A program made the translations under genes and the position numbers. Below, piece by piece: positions 6,629-14,573 of a stretch of DNA of 64,000 nucleotides. Each line of letters opens with the position of its first letter. Position 1 is the stretch's first letter. The notes under the pieces were generated by a model that did not search any database, was not told the DNA's origin, and was given only the letters and a program-made list of their open reading frames with translations. The DNA comes from Porticoccaceae bacterium LTM1 (GTDB taxonomy: Bacteria > Pseudomonadota > Gammaproteobacteria > Pseudomonadales > Porticoccaceae), in assembly GCA_030252795.1 (NCBI GenBank), contig CP127080.1, positions 1,252,501 through 1,316,500 on the forward strand, given 5' to 3'.

Positions 6629-9538
6629 CTACAGCGCAATTCGCTCCAGCTTCAACTCATCCAGCTTCGCCGCTTTATCGGGATTGGTGATAATCGCAAT
6701 GCTGGCTTTATCTTCGGTCAGATACGTTTTTGCCACGCGCTTGAGATCATCGATGGTTACTTCCAGCACCCTGTTGCGGAATTTCTCGCGTTTTTCACGA
6801 GTGCGACCATAAAGCTCAGCGTGATAAGTCTGCTTGGCCTCGCCGGCAGGGGAGCCAGGTTTATCGATACTTGATATAACGCCCAGTACTGCTTCTTCCA
6901 GTCGGCTCTCTTCGTGCGCTTCAGTGTGCAGCCACTCAAGAGCGGCATCGAAATCTGCCAAGGTACCTTCAATGCGCGGGTCGCGGTAAGAGAAGAAACG
7001 GAAGGCACCAATGTGGTTGTCCTGGCCGGCACCGCCGCCATAGGCGCCGCCCTGCTCGCGAATGGTACGGTGCAGATAACCGTTGCGCAGGAATCCACCC
7101 AACACGGTCAGTGCGGCAGAATCCGGGTGATCCATTGGTACAGTCGGATAGGCCTTGGCGCAGAAATTCACCTGGGTACTGGTGGTCCAGCACTGATGGC
7201 GCTTCTCGTTGACTGGCAGGCGGGAGAAGTTATCGAAACTGTCTGCAGAGTTACTGCCGGCGATTTTAGCGAAGGATTGCTGGTAATCGGCCAGTTTGTC
7301 TTCGTCTGCGACCAGCAATAACTTGCGAGGTGCGGCGAGAACTTTCTGGTGAATACCTTTGAGTTTTTCAGACAGCTTTTCCAGTTCGGCTTTATCCTTG
7401 ATAGCGTTATCCAGTTGTTTGATCAGCTGAATACCTTTCAAGCCACCCCAGCGGTGAGCAAGTAGTGCGCCGGGACCTACGCCGCTTGCCGCTGCCGTCA
7501 TAGCCAGTTGGTGGCCGCTACCGGTAACGCCCATTTCACGACGGGCGCGGCTTTGGGAGACCAGCTCGCGAATACGCGACAGCTCATCAAAGCGTACGTT
7601 GTTCAGGGTGTCGTGCATCAGTTCGGTCATTGCTTGCTGGTTGCTACCAAGGCCTTTGGCGCTCAAGGTCAGGTAGCCACTCAGTTGTTGCACATTGTCC
7701 GGGGTGCTGCGGGCAGTGGCGTATGCATTGATGGCTCCGCACAGTTGTGACTGGCGCATCTGGTTTTGCAGATAGTCCAGTTCGCCGCAACCCAGTTCAG
7801 TCAGGCAGTTGGCGTACACCGGCAACAGATCCAGCTCGTCGTCGCTCAGGTTCGGCAGTGGCATGATAATTTGCTGGTAGACCAAACCATTGGTGCCAGC
7901 CGCGTAGCTGGTTTGCAGGTCATTCTTTTCGGTGGCGGCAATGTAAGCCATTTCGTGAGGAATATCTTCACGTCCCACTTTCGGCAGAATGGATTCGTCA
8001 TCTTTCTGCTGTTGGCGAGCGGTGAGAGCAGCAGCGCGTTCAACGATACGCTGTTTATCTTCGTCGCTCAGCTCATTTTTAATTGCTGCAAGGCGTGTTG
8101 CCTCGGCTGCGTCTTTAAGCTCTGCCAGCTGCTGGTCAGGGCGCATGGTCAGGCGCACGCGGTGGCGGTTTTCAAGCAGCAGATCGCGCGCCAGGCCTTT
8201 GATAAATTCCGGATCCTTGATGTTGTCACGCAATTTGTTCAAAACCGGGTCCAGATTGAGCAGGGCAATCGGGTCGCCGCGGTGAGTTGCGCTGGTCAGC
8301 GAAGTCAGAATCAACTGCAGGCCGTAAGGGTAGCTGTCACCGCCAATTTCGCGCTGCTGTAATTCCAGCTGGTGCAGGGAGGCGGAGACTTGATCGTAGG
8401 GCACGCCGTTTTCGCTGACGTCTTTCATTACATCGAGAATCATTTGCTCGACGGCGTCGGCGTTTTCGACTTCGCTGCCTTCCAGGCCGCAGACAAAACA
8501 GAGCTCGTATTGGGAATCATCCAGCCCGCACAGCGGTGATGGCGCAGTGCCAAGCTCGCTGGTTTCCAGGGCTTTTTGCAGTGGTGACGCACTGTTGTCC
8601 AGCAGCACGCTGCACAGCAGGTGTGCTTTCATACTCGCTTCAAGGTCGGTTGCCTTGCCCAGCAGCCAGCCCATCACGATATGGGTTTTGTTGTCGGTGC
8701 TGCCTTCTTCGGTCAGGGCGTAGGCTTCTTCAACGCGAACCGGTGACAGGTAGCGTTTTTCATCCGGTACGGAAATATACTCGTCCAGCTTTTCAAAACG
8801 GTTCAGTGCCTGATCTTCAAACTTCTGCTGATGCTCTACCGCCGGAATATCACCAAAGGTCATAAAGATGGCGTTGGACGGGTGGTAGTGGGTTTTGTAA
8901 AAGTCCCGCAGCTGTTGGTACGTCAGGTCGGGAATACACTCCGGCTCACCGCCACTGTTGTAGTGGTAGGTGGTGGTGGGGTAGAGGTACTTGCACATGG
9001 CCTGCCAGAGAGTAGAAGGCACCGAACTCATTGCACCTTTCATTTCGTTAAATACCACACCTTTGTACACCAGCGGTGACTCAGGGTTGGTCGGCTCTTC
9101 AAACTCCACGCGGTGGCCTTCCTGGGCAAAATCCAGTTCGTCCAGGCGGGAGAAAAATACCGCATCCAGATATACATCCAGCAGGTTGTTGAAGTCTTTC
9201 TTGTTCTGGCTGGCGAACGGGTAAGCGGTCCAGTCGGAACTGGTGAAGGCGTTCATAAAGGTATTCAGGGAGCGGCGAATCATCATAAAGAACGGATCGC
9301 GCACCGGGTATTTTTCACTACCGCATAGAGCGGTGTGCTCAAGAATATGGGCGACGCCGGTAGAATCTTTGGGCACTGTGCGCAGGGCTACCAGAAAAAC
9401 ATTCTCTTTCTTGTCGCTGGAAAGGTGAATGTGTTGGGCGCCGGTTTTTATATGGCGATACTCTTCAACAGTCAGGTTTAGTGATTCAACGGGCTCACTG
9501 CGGATAAATTCGAAAGCAGGGTGTGACTGTTGACTCAT
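6629..9538 (-). CDS. M16C family zinc metallopeptidase (insulinase/PreP-like)
   Basis: A 969-residue protein of the M16C (presequence protease, Cym1/falcilysin) type. The inverted zinc motif HILEH is at residues 64-68, with the third zinc ligand expected in the FAQEGHRVEFE region near residue 140. Four pitrilysin-type repeats and the M16C-associated middle region fit the length. No signal peptide is visible, so a cytoplasmic role degrading oligopeptides is most likely. The start is supported by the MSQQSHPAFEFIRSEPVESL terminus. It is preceded by a gap of about 850 bases full of repeats and looks monocistronic. Confidence 0.94.
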   Translation of the reverse strand: MSQQSHPAFEFIRSEPVESLNLTVEEYRHIKTGAQHIHLSSDKKENVFLVALRTVPKDSTGVAHILEHTALCGSEKYPVRDPFFMMIRRSLNTFMNAFTSSDWTAYPFASQNKKDFNNLLDVYLDAVFFSRLDELDFAQEGHRVEFEEPTNPESPLVYKGVVFNEMKGAMSSVPSTLWQAMCKYLYPTTTYHYNSGGEPECIPDLTYQQLRDFYKTHYHPSNAIFMTFGDIPAVEHQQKFEDQALNRFEKLDEYISVPDEKRYLSPVRVEEAYALTEEGSTDNKTHIVMGWLLGKATDLEASMKAHLLCSVLLDNSASPLQKALETSELGTAPSPLCGLDDSQYELCFVCGLEGSEVENADAVEQMILDVMKDVSENGVPYDQVSASLHQLELQQREIGGDSYPYGLQLILTSLTSATHRGDPIALLNLDPVLNKLRDNIKDPEFIKGLARDLLLENRHRVRLTMRPDQQLAELKDAAEATRLAAIKNELSDEDKQRIVERAAALTARQQQKDDESILPKVGREDIPHEMAYIAATEKNDLQTSYAAGTNGLVYQQIIMPLPNLSDDELDLLPVYANCLTELGCGELDYLQNQMRQSQLCGAINAYATARSTPDNVQQLSGYLTLSAKGLGSNQQAMTELMHDTLNNVRFDELSRIRELVSQSRARREMGVTGSGHQLAMTAAASGVGPGALLAHRWGGLKGIQLIKQLDNAIKDKAELEKLSEKLKGIHQKVLAAPRKLLLVADEDKLADYQQSFAKIAGSNSADSFDNFSRLPVNEKRHQCWTTSTQVNFCAKAYPTVPMDHPDSAALTVLGGFLRNGYLHRTIREQGGAYGGGAGQDNHIGAFRFFSYRDPRIEGTLADFDAALEWLHTEAHEESRLEEAVLGVISSIDKPGSPAGEAKQTYHAELYGRTREKREKFRNRVLEVTIDDLKRVAKTYLTEDKASIAIITNPDKAAKLDELKLERIAL

Positions 9539-9631
9539 AAAGCGGTGTCCTTAGTTTTTCCGGAATTTCTTGATAGTTAATTCGCCATTCTACCTGATAT
9601 ACGTCTTCCACCCCATAGGTTGGCGTACCGT

Positions 9632-9838
9632 CATTGCGAGCCGTGAAGCGGAGAAGCAATCCAGTGACACAGGGTGCGCAACGCACACTGGGGCAAGGGG
9701 CTGTCATCCTGAACGTATTGAAGGATCCCGGTGTTTCTTGGTGATATGTAACCGTTGGGCCCGCTCCATTCGCAGCCTGACAGGCCGCTCCTCATAATAC
9801 CCACAAATCGTCGCAACCTGTCAGGCTGCGCATGGAGC
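9632..9838. repeat. Three intergenic repeats including a 22-bp inverted repeat
   Basis: A GTCATTGCGAGCC element is at 9632-9667 and a TGTCATCCTGAACG element at about 9703-9726. GCTCCATTCGCAGCCTGACA at 9763 is the start of a 22-bp arm that matches its inverted partner at 9817-9838 with one mismatch. The remainder of 9539-10072 holds no supported gene. Confidence 0.8.
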
Positions 9839-10072
9839 TACTTGGGTTCGGCCAACCATCTTTCTTTCCTGTCGTCCTTCGTTACACTCAGGGTGGCATG
9901 GCTAAAATGAGCATAAATAAGTCCAAAATAGACGTTACATTTATTGCCAGTTCACCTAACATATTTTCTGTTTTAGCAGATTGACAGGAAGGGTAAGAGG
10001 CGAAAAGCGTTGATTTTGCTGGTGATGCGTCAGGTGGCACACTGTGTTGCGAATATCGCCGGACAATACGGG

Positions 10073-10101
10073 TTGACCCTTTTTCATTCAATCCGTAAAT
10101 T
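10073..10101 (+). promoter_or_regulatory. Sigma-70-type promoter of the ilv leader
   Basis: TTGACC (10073-10078), a 17-base spacer and TAAATT (10096-10101) form a good promoter, with an expected start near 10108. That places the start about 30 bases before the leader peptide. Confidence 0.65.
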
Positions 10102-10136
10102 GTCCTGACTAATAGCCAATAGCAAGCAATATTTTT

Positions 10137-10217
10137 ATGTTCCAAAACGCTCTTAACGTCGTTGTCCTTCTTGTCGTGGTGCTTCTAAAGTGTCCGCGGG
10201 GGACTTCTGTTATCTGA
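10137..10217 (+). CDS. ilv leader peptide (26 aa, Val/Leu-rich)
   Basis: An ATG at 10137 opens a 26-codon frame ending in TGA (10215-10217). It reads MFQNALN followed by ten consecutive Val/Leu residues (VVVLLVVVLL, residues 8-17) and then KCPRGTSVI. Such a run is the hallmark of an attenuation leader peptide: ribosome stalling on charged tRNA-Val or tRNA-Leu shortage sets the downstream RNA fold. It sits between a promoter and an attenuator hairpin ahead of acetolactate synthase, like ivbL in E. coli. No strong ribosome-binding site is visible, which lowers certainty about the exact start only. Confidence 0.88.
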   Translation: MFQNALNVVVLLVVVLLKCPRGTSVI

Positions 10218-10274
10218 GCTTAGGCTAAATAGAGATTTCAAAAACCCCGCTCCCAACAGGATCGGGGTTTTTTT
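10188..10274 (+). promoter_or_regulatory. Transcription attenuator of ilvB-ilvH
   Basis: The terminator is AAAAACCCCG (10240-10249) paired with CGGGGTTTTT and followed by a T run (10268-10274). A competing antiterminator is possible: GCGGGG at 10196-10201 is complementary to CCCCGC at 10245-10250. GCGGGG lies near the end of the leader peptide and can also form an AAGTGTCC/GGACTT hairpin (10188-10206). Stalling on the Val/Leu codons (10158-10187) would leave GCGGGG free to block the terminator. Completion of the leader would hide it. Confidence 0.85.
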
Positions 10275-10282
10275 ATGGGTGT

Positions 10283-10333
10283 TAGAAGCTGTTTCATAAC
10301 GCAACGAAAGCAGTAGTTATGAAACAGCTTCTA
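10283..10333. repeat. Perfect 18-bp inverted repeat before ilvB
   Basis: TAGAAGCTGTTTCATAAC (10283-10300) and its exact reverse complement (10316-10333) flank a 15-base loop. It lies between the attenuator and the ilvB ribosome-binding site and has no T run. It may be a small palindromic element or an mRNA structure. Confidence 0.85.
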
Positions 10334-10392
10334 GCAAGAGTGCTTTACTGAAAGTAAATCAGAAGGCACAAAAAACAAAAGAGGGTGACAAA

Positions 10393-12150
10393 GTGGAACG
10401 CTTATCTGGCGGTGAGATTATTACCCGGGCTCTGAGAGACTCAGGTGTAAAACAGGTATGGGGGTATCCCGGTGGGGCAGCCCTTCATATTTACGATGCC
10501 CTCTTTCAGCAGCAGGATATAGAACATATTCTGGTACGTCATGAGCAGGCAGCTGTTCACGCCGCAGATGGTTTTGCCAGGGCAACGGGTGAAGTGGGTA
10601 CCGTTCTGGTGACCTCAGGCCCGGGGGCAACCAATACCATTACTGGTATTGCTACTGCCTATATGGATTCAATTCCCCTGGTGATTATTTCTGCGCAAGT
10701 AGTGCAGGAAAAGATTGGCGAAGACGCGTTTCAGGAAACCGATATGATCGGTGTCTCCCGACCGGTGGTAAAACACAGCTTTCTGGTAAAGCGTCCAGAG
10801 GATCTGGCGGCAACTATTGCCAAGGCTTACCACATTGCCAAAAGTGGCAGGCCCGGACCGGTTGTTGTGGACGTGCCCAAAGACGTAACCCGCCCGGATT
10901 ATAAAATCAGCTACGAATACCCCAACGAGGTGAATATTCGTTCCTATCAGCCTCGCGATAAAGGCCACCCTCGCCAGATCAAAAAGGCAATGGCGCTGAT
11001 CGCTTCAGCGAAAAAGCCCATTATTTACGCAGGTGGTGGTGTGGTTCTTTCAGAGGCCCATAAAGAGCTGACTGAACTGGCGCATCTGGTGAAGTGCCCG
11101 GTAACCCTGACTCTGATGGGGTTGGGGGCATTCCCCGGTAATGATCCCCAATTCCTGGGGATGCTCGGTATGCACGGTACGGTAGAGGCCAACATGGCCA
11201 TGCACGAGGCGGACCTGATTCTGGCAGTTGGCGCCCGTTTTGATGACCGGGTAACCAATGGTTGTGACAAGTTCTGCCCCAATGCGCGCATTATTCATAT
11301 CGATATTGATCCGACGTCAATTTCCAAAACCATTGATGCCGATGTTCCCATCGTGGGCGACTGCAAACTGGTTCTGGAAGAAATTGTTAACCGTGTGAAA
11401 ATCGACCTGGATGAATCCAATACCGAAGGTCGCAAGCTGGATCAAAAAGCCATTGATGCCTGGTGGCAACAAATTAATCAGTGGCGGGAAAAATACGGTA
11501 TTTACCATGAGTCCCGTTACCTGCCCAGCGAAAGTGAATCCATCAAACCGCAGGATGTAATCAAGGCGCTCAGCAAAGTAACCAGCGGTGATGCCTATGT
11601 CTGTTCCGATGTTGGCCAGCACCAGATGTTTACCGCCCAATATTACCTGTTCAATCAGCCGCGCCGTTGGATCAACTCCGGTGGGCTCGGCACCATGGGC
11701 TTTGGTTTGCCGTCGTCCATGGGGGTGAAAATGGCGTATCCCGATCAGGATGTGGCCGTGGTAACAGGCGAGGGCAGTATCCAGATGTGTATCCAGGAGC
11801 TGTCCACCTGTACCCAATACAATCTGCCGGTAAAAATTATCAACCTCAACAACCAGGCATTGGGAATGGTGAAGCAGTGGCAAGACATGCAATACGCCGG
11901 TCGCCATTCCAGCAGTACTTACGAAAACTCACTGCCAGACTTTTGCAAACTGGCCGAAGCATACGGTCATGTGGGAATTCGAATCACCCGATTTGAAGAT
12001 CTGGAAGCAGGGCTGCGAGAAGCCTTTGCCATGAAAGATCGCCTGGTATTTGTCGATATTCAGGTGGACCGCAACGAACACGTTTACCCCATGCAGATCG
12101 CTGGCGGTGCCATGTGCGATATGAAAATCAGTAAAACGGAGAGAATCTGA
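10393..12150 (+). CDS. ilvB: Acetolactate synthase large (catalytic) subunit
   Basis: A 585-residue ThDP-dependent enzyme. It condenses two pyruvates to acetolactate, or pyruvate with 2-oxobutyrate, in the first common step of Val/Leu/Ile synthesis. The catalytic Glu is in the [18 protein letters not shown] segment (E51). The FAD/central domain follows, and the ThDP-Mg site is VTGEGSIQM...[14 protein letters not shown] near residues 455-495. The usual GDG reads GEG here, a conservative change. The start is GTG at 10393, preceded by GAGGG at 10381. Its stop overlaps the small-subunit start. Attenuation upstream controls it. The symbol could equally be ilvI. Confidence 0.97.
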   Translation: MERLSGGEIITRALRDSGVKQVWGYPGGAALHIYDALFQQQDIEHILVRHEQAAVHAADGFARATGEVGTVLVTSGPGATNTITGIATAYMDSIPLVIISAQVVQEKIGEDAFQETDMIGVSRPVVKHSFLVKRPEDLAATIAKAYHIAKSGRPGPVVVDVPKDVTRPDYKISYEYPNEVNIRSYQPRDKGHPRQIKKAMALIASAKKPIIYAGGGVVLSEAHKELTELAHLVKCPVTLTLMGLGAFPGNDPQFLGMLGMHGTVEANMAMHEADLILAVGARFDDRVTNGCDKFCPNARIIHIDIDPTSISKTIDADVPIVGDCKLVLEEIVNRVKIDLDESNTEGRKLDQKAIDAWWQQINQWREKYGIYHESRYLPSESESIKPQDVIKALSKVTSGDAYVCSDVGQHQMFTAQYYLFNQPRRWINSGGLGTMGFGLPSSMGVKMAYPDQDVAVVTGEGSIQMCIQELSTCTQYNLPVKIINLNNQALGMVKQWQDMQYAGRHSSSTYENSLPDFCKLAEAYGHVGIRITRFEDLEAGLREAFAMKDRLVFVDIQVDRNEHVYPMQIAGGAMCDMKISKTERI

Positions 12151-12623
12151 TGCGCCGAATCCTTTCATTGACTATGGAAAATGAGCCTGGCGCACTGTCT
12201 CGCATTGTGGGGCTGTTTTCCCAGCGCTGGTATAACATCGACAGTATGACGGTAGCGGCAACCGATGACCCGACCCTGTCCAAGCTGACCATCACCACAC
12301 ACGGTGACGATAAAGTGATTGAGCAGATCACCAAGCAGCTGAACAAACTGGTAGATGTTTTAAAGGTGGTGGATCTCACTGAGAGCAAACACATTGAGCG
12401 GGAGTTGATGCTCATAAAAGTGAACGCCGTAGGCTCCAGACGTGATGAAGTTGCGCGCTGTGTCGAAATCTTCCGTGGCCAGATTGTGGATGTGTCACCC
12501 ACCAGTTACACCGTGCAGATCAGCGGCGATACCGCAAAAGTGGAAGCCTTTATTGCCGCAATGAGTGAGCTGGGAATTATTGATATGTCTCGTTCGGGAG
12601 TTGTGGGAATTCAGAGGGGCTAA
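12150..12623 (+). CDS. ilvH: Acetolactate synthase small (regulatory) subunit
   Basis: A 157-residue regulatory partner of the large subunit. An N-terminal ACT domain ([20 protein letters not shown]) binds valine for feedback inhibition and a C-terminal ACT-like domain follows. The length matches IlvH rather than the short IlvN. Its ATG overlaps the ilvB stop by one base (TGATG), which implies translational coupling. A palindromic repeat follows the stop at once. Confidence 0.96.
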   Translation: MRRILSLTMENEPGALSRIVGLFSQRWYNIDSMTVAATDDPTLSKLTITTHGDDKVIEQITKQLNKLVDVLKVVDLTESKHIERELMLIKVNAVGSRRDEVARCVEIFRGQIVDVSPTSYTVQISGDTAKVEAFIAAMSELGIIDMSRSGVVGIQRG

Positions 12624-12625
12624 GT

Positions 12626-12762
12626 TGTCATCCTGAGCGTAGCGAAGGATCTCGTAATAACATCAAACCAGAGATCCTTCACCCGCTTCGCGAGTTCAGG
12701 ATGACAGACCTGATTTTTGCACTTCAATTCGCCATCTCCCATCTCCCATCTCCCATCTCCCA
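12626..12762. repeat. Palindromic repeat plus 7-bp tandem repeat
   Basis: 12626-12707 is a TGTCATCCTGAGCG/CAGGATGACAG hairpin. 12733-12760 is four copies of CATCTCC in tandem. They separate the ilv operon from the sigma factor promoter. Confidence 0.85.
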
Positions 12763-12779
12763 CTTTTTTACTCTCAAAA

Positions 12780-12807
12780 GGTGGCAAGAATCGCCAAATG
12801 CCACTCT
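12780..12807 (+). promoter_or_regulatory. Candidate ECF-sigma promoter of the fecI-like gene
   Basis: GGTGGCAA, 12 bases, then GCCACTCT. The same two blocks at the same spacing precede the TonB receptor gene (14489-14516). This implies that the sigma factor recognises its own promoter and that of its receptor. It also supports a sigma-factor start downstream of 12807. Confidence 0.6.
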
Positions 12808-12848
12808 ATACTAGTGATACGTATTATTCCGGGTGGTACTGGTTGATT

Positions 12849-13367
12849 GTGAAACCTTCTCCAAAGTCGCTAATTGGTAGGCTTTTCGCCGAACATCGCG
12901 GCCGTTTGCAGCAGTATTTGCGTAGACGGTTGTCTAACGATGCTGATGCCCAGGAGCTGGCACAGGAGGCCTACTTGCGCCTATTGAGAGTAAAAAAGGT
13001 GGATTTGATCCGGCATCCTGAGGCCTATCTTTATCGAATTGCTCGAAATCTGGTCCATGAGCTCTATAGCGGCCCACCGAGAATTGACGGAAAAGCCTTC
13101 GACGAATTTGCAGAAGAGGAAGAGTCTGTACTCCAGGTGCCATCCCCCGAAGAGCAAACCGATAAAGTACGCCGTCTGGAACGTATAGAAAAGCTGCTGG
13201 GTGATCTCAAGCCCAAATGCCGGGCAGTGTTGATTCTGTACTGGCGTGACGGGTTAACCCAACAGGAAATTGCTGAAGAGCTGGGAATTTCCCGGTCCAT
13301 GGCACAAAAGTATATGGCGCAAGGACTGGCTTATTGCCAGAAGCAGTTGGATGACATCAATGATTGA
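12849..13367 (+). CDS. FecI-like ECF RNA polymerase sigma factor
   Basis: 172 residues from GTG at 12849. Region 2 (FAEHRGRLQQYLRRRLSNDA, then AQELAQEAYLRLLRV) and region 4 (CRAVLILYWRDGLTQQEIAE, then LGISRSMAQKYM) are typical of iron-starvation/surface-signalling sigmas. The frame extends upstream to 12717, but a likely self-promoter at 12780-12807 and FecI-family N-termini favour GTG 12849. TTG 12843 is possible and GGGTGG is at 12831. It is followed by its FecR-like partner and an STN-type receptor, so it probably drives receptor expression when the receptor binds its ligand. Confidence 0.92.
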   Translation: MKPSPKSLIGRLFAEHRGRLQQYLRRRLSNDADAQELAQEAYLRLLRVKKVDLIRHPEAYLYRIARNLVHELYSGPPRIDGKAFDEFAEEEESVLQVPSPEEQTDKVRRLERIEKLLGDLKPKCRAVLILYWRDGLTQQEIAEELGISRSMAQKYMAQGLAYCQKQLDDIND

Positions 13368-13403
13368 CAATAGAACAGGATTTCTAGGTGCAGGAGTTCA
13401 GAG

Positions 13404-14468
13404 ATGAATACAAGCACAGAAAAGCGTAAGCAACATCGTTCCATAGATGAGGCAGCAGAATGGTTGGTTCTGCTGCAGGATGATGATGTTTGCACTGAAA
13501 CCAAAGAAGCATTTGCCGAGTGGCTGCTAAGCTCCCGGAATCATGTCCGGGATTATTTGAAACTCGCCATGCTGAGTGAAGATATCGCCTCTTTGGATGC
13601 CTCCATTCTGTCAGCAGAAGAGCTTAAAGCGGTATTGGCTGAGAAAGCTGAAGTGGCCGACATTGTTAAATTGTTTGATAGACCAGCATCAATACCAGCG
13701 ACCAGTCAAAATGGCAAAGTAAATTCCAAAAAGCAAAAAGCATGGTCGTCAGGTTATAAGTTGTTTGCGGCTGCTGCAGCAATGGTGATGGCTGTAGGGG
13801 TTGGACTGTTTTGGCCGGCAGCTGATCCGGTGATAATTTACCAGACAGCTTTAGGTGAACAGTCGTCAATGGCCCTTGATGATGGATCACTGCTGGTAAT
13901 GAATACCCAGACCGAAATTCAGGTGGATATGGATCAAGAACATCGTAATCTTTACCTGAACTCGGGAGAGGCATTTTTCGATGTGGCTAAAGACCCGACC
14001 CGGGCATTTCGCGTGATAGTCGACGGGGCTGTTATTGAAGCGCTTGGAACATCCTTCAATGTCAGGCATTTTTCAAACTATACCGAGGCAACCTTGCTCG
14101 AAGGTGCTATCTCGGTAAGTGCCAAGCCTGGAGTTGAGCCGATCATAGTTGGCATTTCAGAACGAGTCCGGATAAATCATGAGACGGGATCTGTCGATGT
14201 TTCATTGGTGTCTCCAGATGCCATTCTTGCCTGGCAGAACAGAAAGCTGATTTTTGATGGCGAGTTACTGAGTGATGCCATCAGTGAGTTCAATCGCTAT
14301 AACAAAAGGAAGGTAACTATTCTGGATGCAGTATTGGCCTCCAAAAAAGTCAGTGGTGTGTTTAATGCGGATGACCCTGAGTCTTTTACTTTGTTTTTAG
14401 AGGCGGCTGGTATTGCAAGAGTCAATGTAAGCGCGTCTGGTATTGTTCTTACGTCAGTTAAGAAATAG
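13404..14468 (+). CDS. FecR-like anti-sigma regulator
   Basis: A 354-residue inner-membrane protein. The N-terminal cytoplasmic part (DUF4880-like, EAAEWLVLLQDDDVCTETKE) binds sigma. One membrane segment is at about residues 113-133 (LFAAAAAMVMAVGVGLFW). A periplasmic FecR domain (TALGEQSSMALDDGSLLVMN through AFRVIVDGAVIEALGTSFNV) follows. A C-terminal DUF4974/STN-like part (KLIFDGELLSDAISEFNRYN) is expected to contact the receptor signalling domain. It lies 36 bases after the sigma gene and before the receptor: the standard order of a cell-surface signalling unit. Confidence 0.93.
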   Translation: MNTSTEKRKQHRSIDEAAEWLVLLQDDDVCTETKEAFAEWLLSSRNHVRDYLKLAMLSEDIASLDASILSAEELKAVLAEKAEVADIVKLFDRPASIPATSQNGKVNSKKQKAWSSGYKLFAAAAAMVMAVGVGLFWPAADPVIIYQTALGEQSSMALDDGSLLVMNTQTEIQVDMDQEHRNLYLNSGEAFFDVAKDPTRAFRVIVDGAVIEALGTSFNVRHFSNYTEATLLEGAISVSAKPGVEPIIVGISERVRINHETGSVDVSLVSPDAILAWQNRKLIFDGELLSDAISEFNRYNKRKVTILDAVLASKKVSGVFNADDPESFTLFLEAAGIARVNVSASGIVLTSVKK

Positions 14469-14488
14469 TGAAATTATTTTCTGAAATA

Positions 14489-14516
14489 GGTGGCAAAAAT
14501 TTTGAAAACCCACTCT
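14489..14516 (+). promoter_or_regulatory. Candidate ECF-sigma promoter of the TonB receptor gene
   Basis: GGTGGCAA, 12 bases, then CCCACTCT. It matches the block at 12780-12807 in sequence and spacing. It lies 57 bases before the receptor start, between the fecR-like stop and the receptor. Confidence 0.6.
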
Positions 14517-14573
14517 TGTTTATTGAGATTAATGATCTCAATTGATAATCGATAAATATGAGGGGTCAGGTAT

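Noticed and set aside
9888..10145. 85-codon frame on the minus strand upstream of ilvB
   Set aside because: It covers the ilv promoter and the leader start on the opposite strand, lacks a recognisable motif and has no ribosome-binding site.
12717..12848. Longer N-terminus for the FecI-like sigma factor
   Set aside because: The extra 44 codons run through the CATCTCC tandem repeat and the likely self-promoter and do not resemble FecI N-termini.
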